In this document: positions 5,690 to 7,406 of the stretch, piece by piece | How positions within the stretch are numbered: the first letter of the stretch is position 1 | Layout of the letters: each line of letters opens with the position of its first letter | NCBI GenBank assembly: GCA_041180785.1 | Contig: JBEGQV010000138.1 | Location: 1-7,406, forward strand | Reading direction: 5' to 3' | Origin: Sandaracinomonas sp041180785 | GTDB lineage: Bacteria > Bacteroidota > Bacteroidia > Cytophagales > Spirosomataceae | DNA: 7,406 nt | Position numbers and translations under genes: made by a program | The notes under the pieces: model-generated | Database searches by the model: none | The model's input: only the letters and a program-made list of their open reading frames with translations | Told to the model about the DNA's origin: nothing

Positions 5690-6921
5690 GCAAAGAAAAT
5701 ATACGAAACGCCTATAGCAGTTAAGACGCCGATTAAATCAGCAGTTAGTCCTGCCCAAAGGGTATATTTAATGTTTTTCACCTGCACGGAGCCAAAATAC
5801 AAGGCAACCACATATAATATGGTTTCAGCAGAGCCCTGAAATACGCAGGATAATCGACCCACAAACGAATCGGCCCCAAAGGTTTTCATCGTATCAATCA
5901 TCATGGCTCTTGATCCACTTCCACTGATTGGATGTAAAAAGGCAGTGGGTAGTGCATCAGAAAAACGGTTGTCGATACCTGCCCAATCGATGGCAAATTT
6001 CATGGCATCAACCAGATAGGTTAGTGCGCCGCTGTTTCTAAAACAAGAAATGGCCACTAACATGCCGACTAAATAAGGAATTATGCGGACAGAAGTTTCA
6101 AATCCGCCTTTTGCGCCTTCCACAAAGGTGGAAAATAAATCGACTTTTTTGCGAAAAGCGGCAGCAATAAAACCAAAGATAATGAGGAATAAAATTCCGT
6201 TTGAGAAGACTTTGGATTGAATGTCAATTTGCTCTTTTGGTAAGCTGCTAAAATACCATAAGATTCCTCCCAAAACGGCCGTAATGCCCAGGATCCAAGA
6301 AATGATAACCGGTTCAAAAAGCTTAATTTTTTGTTTGATAGCCACGAAGATAAGTCCAGCCATGGTGGCGGCATAGGTTGCCATTAAACAAGGAATAAAC
6401 ACGTCTGACGCGTCTTTTGCGCCGTAAATGGCGCGCTGCGCCATGATACTTAAAGGAATTAATACGGGTCCTGCAGAGTGCAAGGTCAGAAACATGATTT
6501 GGGAATTGGTAGCAGTATCTTTTTCCTCATTTAATTCCTGAAGTCCTTGCATGGCTTTTAAACCAAAGGGTGTTGCTGCATTATCTAATCCCAATAAATT
6601 TGCCGAGAAATTCATGATCATTTGTCCATGCACCGGATGATCCTTAGGAATTTCTGGGAACAAACGTGTAAAAAATGGACGAATCAATTTAGCTATAAAC
6701 TGTATCGCTCCTGCTTTTTCTCCGATTTGTAAAATTCCCATGAAAAAGGTCATGACACCCGCCAAGGGCAAGGCAATGTCCATGACTGCCATCTCTGCGG
6801 AATCAAACATGCCATCGACTAATAGCTTAAATATTTCCGTGTTTCCTAAAAAAAGATATTGGATGACGGCGATCACAAAAGCGATGCCAAAGAAGAAAAA
6901 CCAAATCCAGTTGATTGCCAT
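5686..6921 (-). CDS. Fused SpmA-SpmB nucleoside-recognition (Gate) domain membrane protein
   Basis: This 411-residue polytopic inner-membrane protein has hydrophobic segments at about 5-25, 46-65, 176-196, 203-224, 240-257, 355-375 and 386-410. The N-terminal half is SpmA-like: NLLGLDNAATPFGLKAM at 108-124 corresponds to the family's GLGNAATPxGxKAM signature, with Asp in place of Gly. The C-terminal half is SpmB-like: HPISGSGSRAM at 330-340, then GADSFVGRLSCVFQGSAET at 349-367 and YFGSV. In Bacillus, SpmA and SpmB are separate proteins needed for spore-core dehydration. In non-sporulating Bacteroidota the fusion is common and its substrate is unknown, although the Gate domain suggests transport. 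The CAT at 6919-6921 is the start. The gene is convergent with the wzi-like gene, with stop codons overlapping in the palindrome TTAA (5686-5689), and divergent from the dipeptidase gene. Confidence 0.88.
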   Translation of the reverse strand: MAINWIWFFFFGIAFVIAVIQYLFLGNTEIFKLLVDGMFDSAEMAVMDIALPLAGVMTFFMGILQIGEKAGAIQFIAKLIRPFFTRLFPEIPKDHPVHGQMIMNFSANLLGLDNAATPFGLKAMQGLQELNEEKDTATNSQIMFLTLHSAGPVLIPLSIMAQRAIYGAKDASDVFIPCLMATYAATMAGLIFVAIKQKIKLFEPVIISWILGITAVLGGILWYFSSLPKEQIDIQSKVFSNGILFLIIFGFIAAAFRKKVDLFSTFVEGAKGGFETSVRIIPYLVGMLVAISCFRNSGALTYLVDAMKFAIDWAGIDNRFSDALPTAFLHPISGSGSRAMMIDTMKTFGADSFVGRLSCVFQGSAETILYVVALYFGSVQVKNIKYTLWAGLTADLIGVLTAIGVSYIFFA

Positions 6922-6938
6922 AAAGGATAATTACATAT

Positions 6939-6966
6939 AAATTTTGTCTAAATTTAGATAAAATTT
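6939..6966. promoter_or_regulatory. 28-bp near-perfect palindrome in a divergent intergenic region
   Basis: Only 50 bases separate the two divergent start codons. In the middle is a 28-base palindrome centred between 6952 and 6953, with a perfect 12-base core TCTAAATTTAGA (6947-6958) extended by seven outer pairs. Thirteen of fourteen pairs match; the only mismatch is 6946/6959 (G opposite T). It overlaps a weak -7-like AAATTTTG (6939-6946) that lies 21 bases after a TTG at 6915-6917 and could serve the dipeptidase gene. The symmetry suggests an operator for a dimeric regulator controlling one or both genes. High AT content makes partial symmetry by chance more likely, so the functional claim is tentative. 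Confidence 0.4.
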
Positions 6967-6971
6967 TGCTT

Positions 6972-7406
6972 ATGAATTCTACAAAAAGCTTTTTGTCTGT
7001 ATTATTTCTTTCCTTCACAACTTTTCTGGCACTTGGTCAAAGACCTTGTTCCTATGAAATAAAAATGAAACAGCAAGGGCTGGTAGAGGTTCAAAAAGTA
7101 TTACCAGATGTTTATGTGCAATTAAAATATGCAACACCTGATAATTTCATGAAGAAGGATGTGTATGGTTGTTTGACGCATGCCTATTTGCAAAAAGAAG
7201 TCGTGGAAATGTTGGGAAAAGCACAGCAATACCTGCATAAACATCATCCAGGGTTGCATTTTTTGATTTATGATGCAACACGACCATTGGCCAAGCAATG
7301 GGATCTTTGGAACGCCCTGGATTTACCTGAAAAGCAGCGAAGTAATTACGTGGCCGACCCAAGGATTCACTCCATTCATAATTATGGAAGCGCCATTGAT
7401 TTGACC
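6972..7406 (+). CDS. VanX-type D-Ala-D-Ala dipeptidase (peptidase M15D), 5' part
   Basis: The frame is open from ATG 6972 to the right edge with no stop, giving the first 145 residues. The N-terminus is a Sec signal peptide (basic Lys5, hydrophobic 7-21, cleavage near LALGQ at 19-23), so the enzyme is periplasmic. LKYATPDNFMKKDVYG (51-66), IYDATRPLAKQWDLW (99-113, with Arg104 equivalent to the transition-state Arg of VanX) and SIHNYGSAIDLT (134-145) identify the family. In the last motif, His136 and Asp143 are the first two zinc ligands of SxHxxGxAxD. The remaining catalytic Glu and third zinc ligand lie beyond the window. These enzymes cleave D-Ala-D-Ala. In a genome without visible vanHA this more likely reflects cell-wall dipeptide recycling than glycopeptide resistance (inference). 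The gene diverges from the SpmA-SpmB gene across a 50-base region containing a palindrome. Confidence 0.9.
   Translation, partial: MNSTKSFLSVLFLSFTTFLALGQRPCSYEIKMKQQGLVEVQKVLPDVYVQLKYATPDNFMKKDVYGCLTHAYLQKEVVEMLGKAQQYLHKHHPGLHFLIYDATRPLAKQWDLWNALDLPEKQRSNYVADPRIHSIHNYGSAIDLT

Overview
The window looks like a chromosomal segment of an AT-rich member of the Bacteroidota. The reasons are the gene families (UpxY-type NusG paralogue, Bacteroidota-type Wzi capsule protein, fused SpmA-SpmB protein, C-terminus of an Ig-like-domain lipoprotein), the absence of Shine-Dalgarno sequences before the start codons, and a TTG-N19-TAnnTTTG promoter of the Bacteroidota type. The order or genus cannot be fixed from this sequence.

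The most striking feature is the gene-free stretch 390-851. It holds eleven DnaA-box-like 9-mers within 423 bases: five exact TTATCCACA sites and six one-mismatch variants, on both strands. An almost pure AT block (609-660) is flanked by inward-facing exact boxes. G/C strand bias reverses from C-rich to G-rich across it, although the genes on both sides are on the same strand. This is a strong candidate for the chromosomal replication origin (oriC), and dnaA is not in the window. Left of it is the 3' end of a probable Ig-like-domain lipoprotein gene.

Right of the candidate origin, four genes run away from it on the + strand: a long-chain acyl-CoA synthetase, then a compact gmd - upxY-like - wzi-like cluster with gaps of 3 and 1 nt. 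This trio suggests surface polysaccharide work: GDP-4-keto-6-deoxymannose supply, transcript-specific antitermination, and capsule assembly at the outer membrane. No glycosyltransferases, flippase or polymerase are present, so the rest of the pathway must be elsewhere.

The wzi-like gene ends tail-to-tail, with a 4-base overlap, against a - strand gene for a fused SpmA-SpmB membrane protein with two nucleoside-recognition (Gate) domains. A 50-base divergent intergenic region with a 28-bp near-perfect palindrome separates that gene from the 5' part of a secreted VanX-type D-Ala-D-Ala dipeptidase gene, which runs off the right edge.
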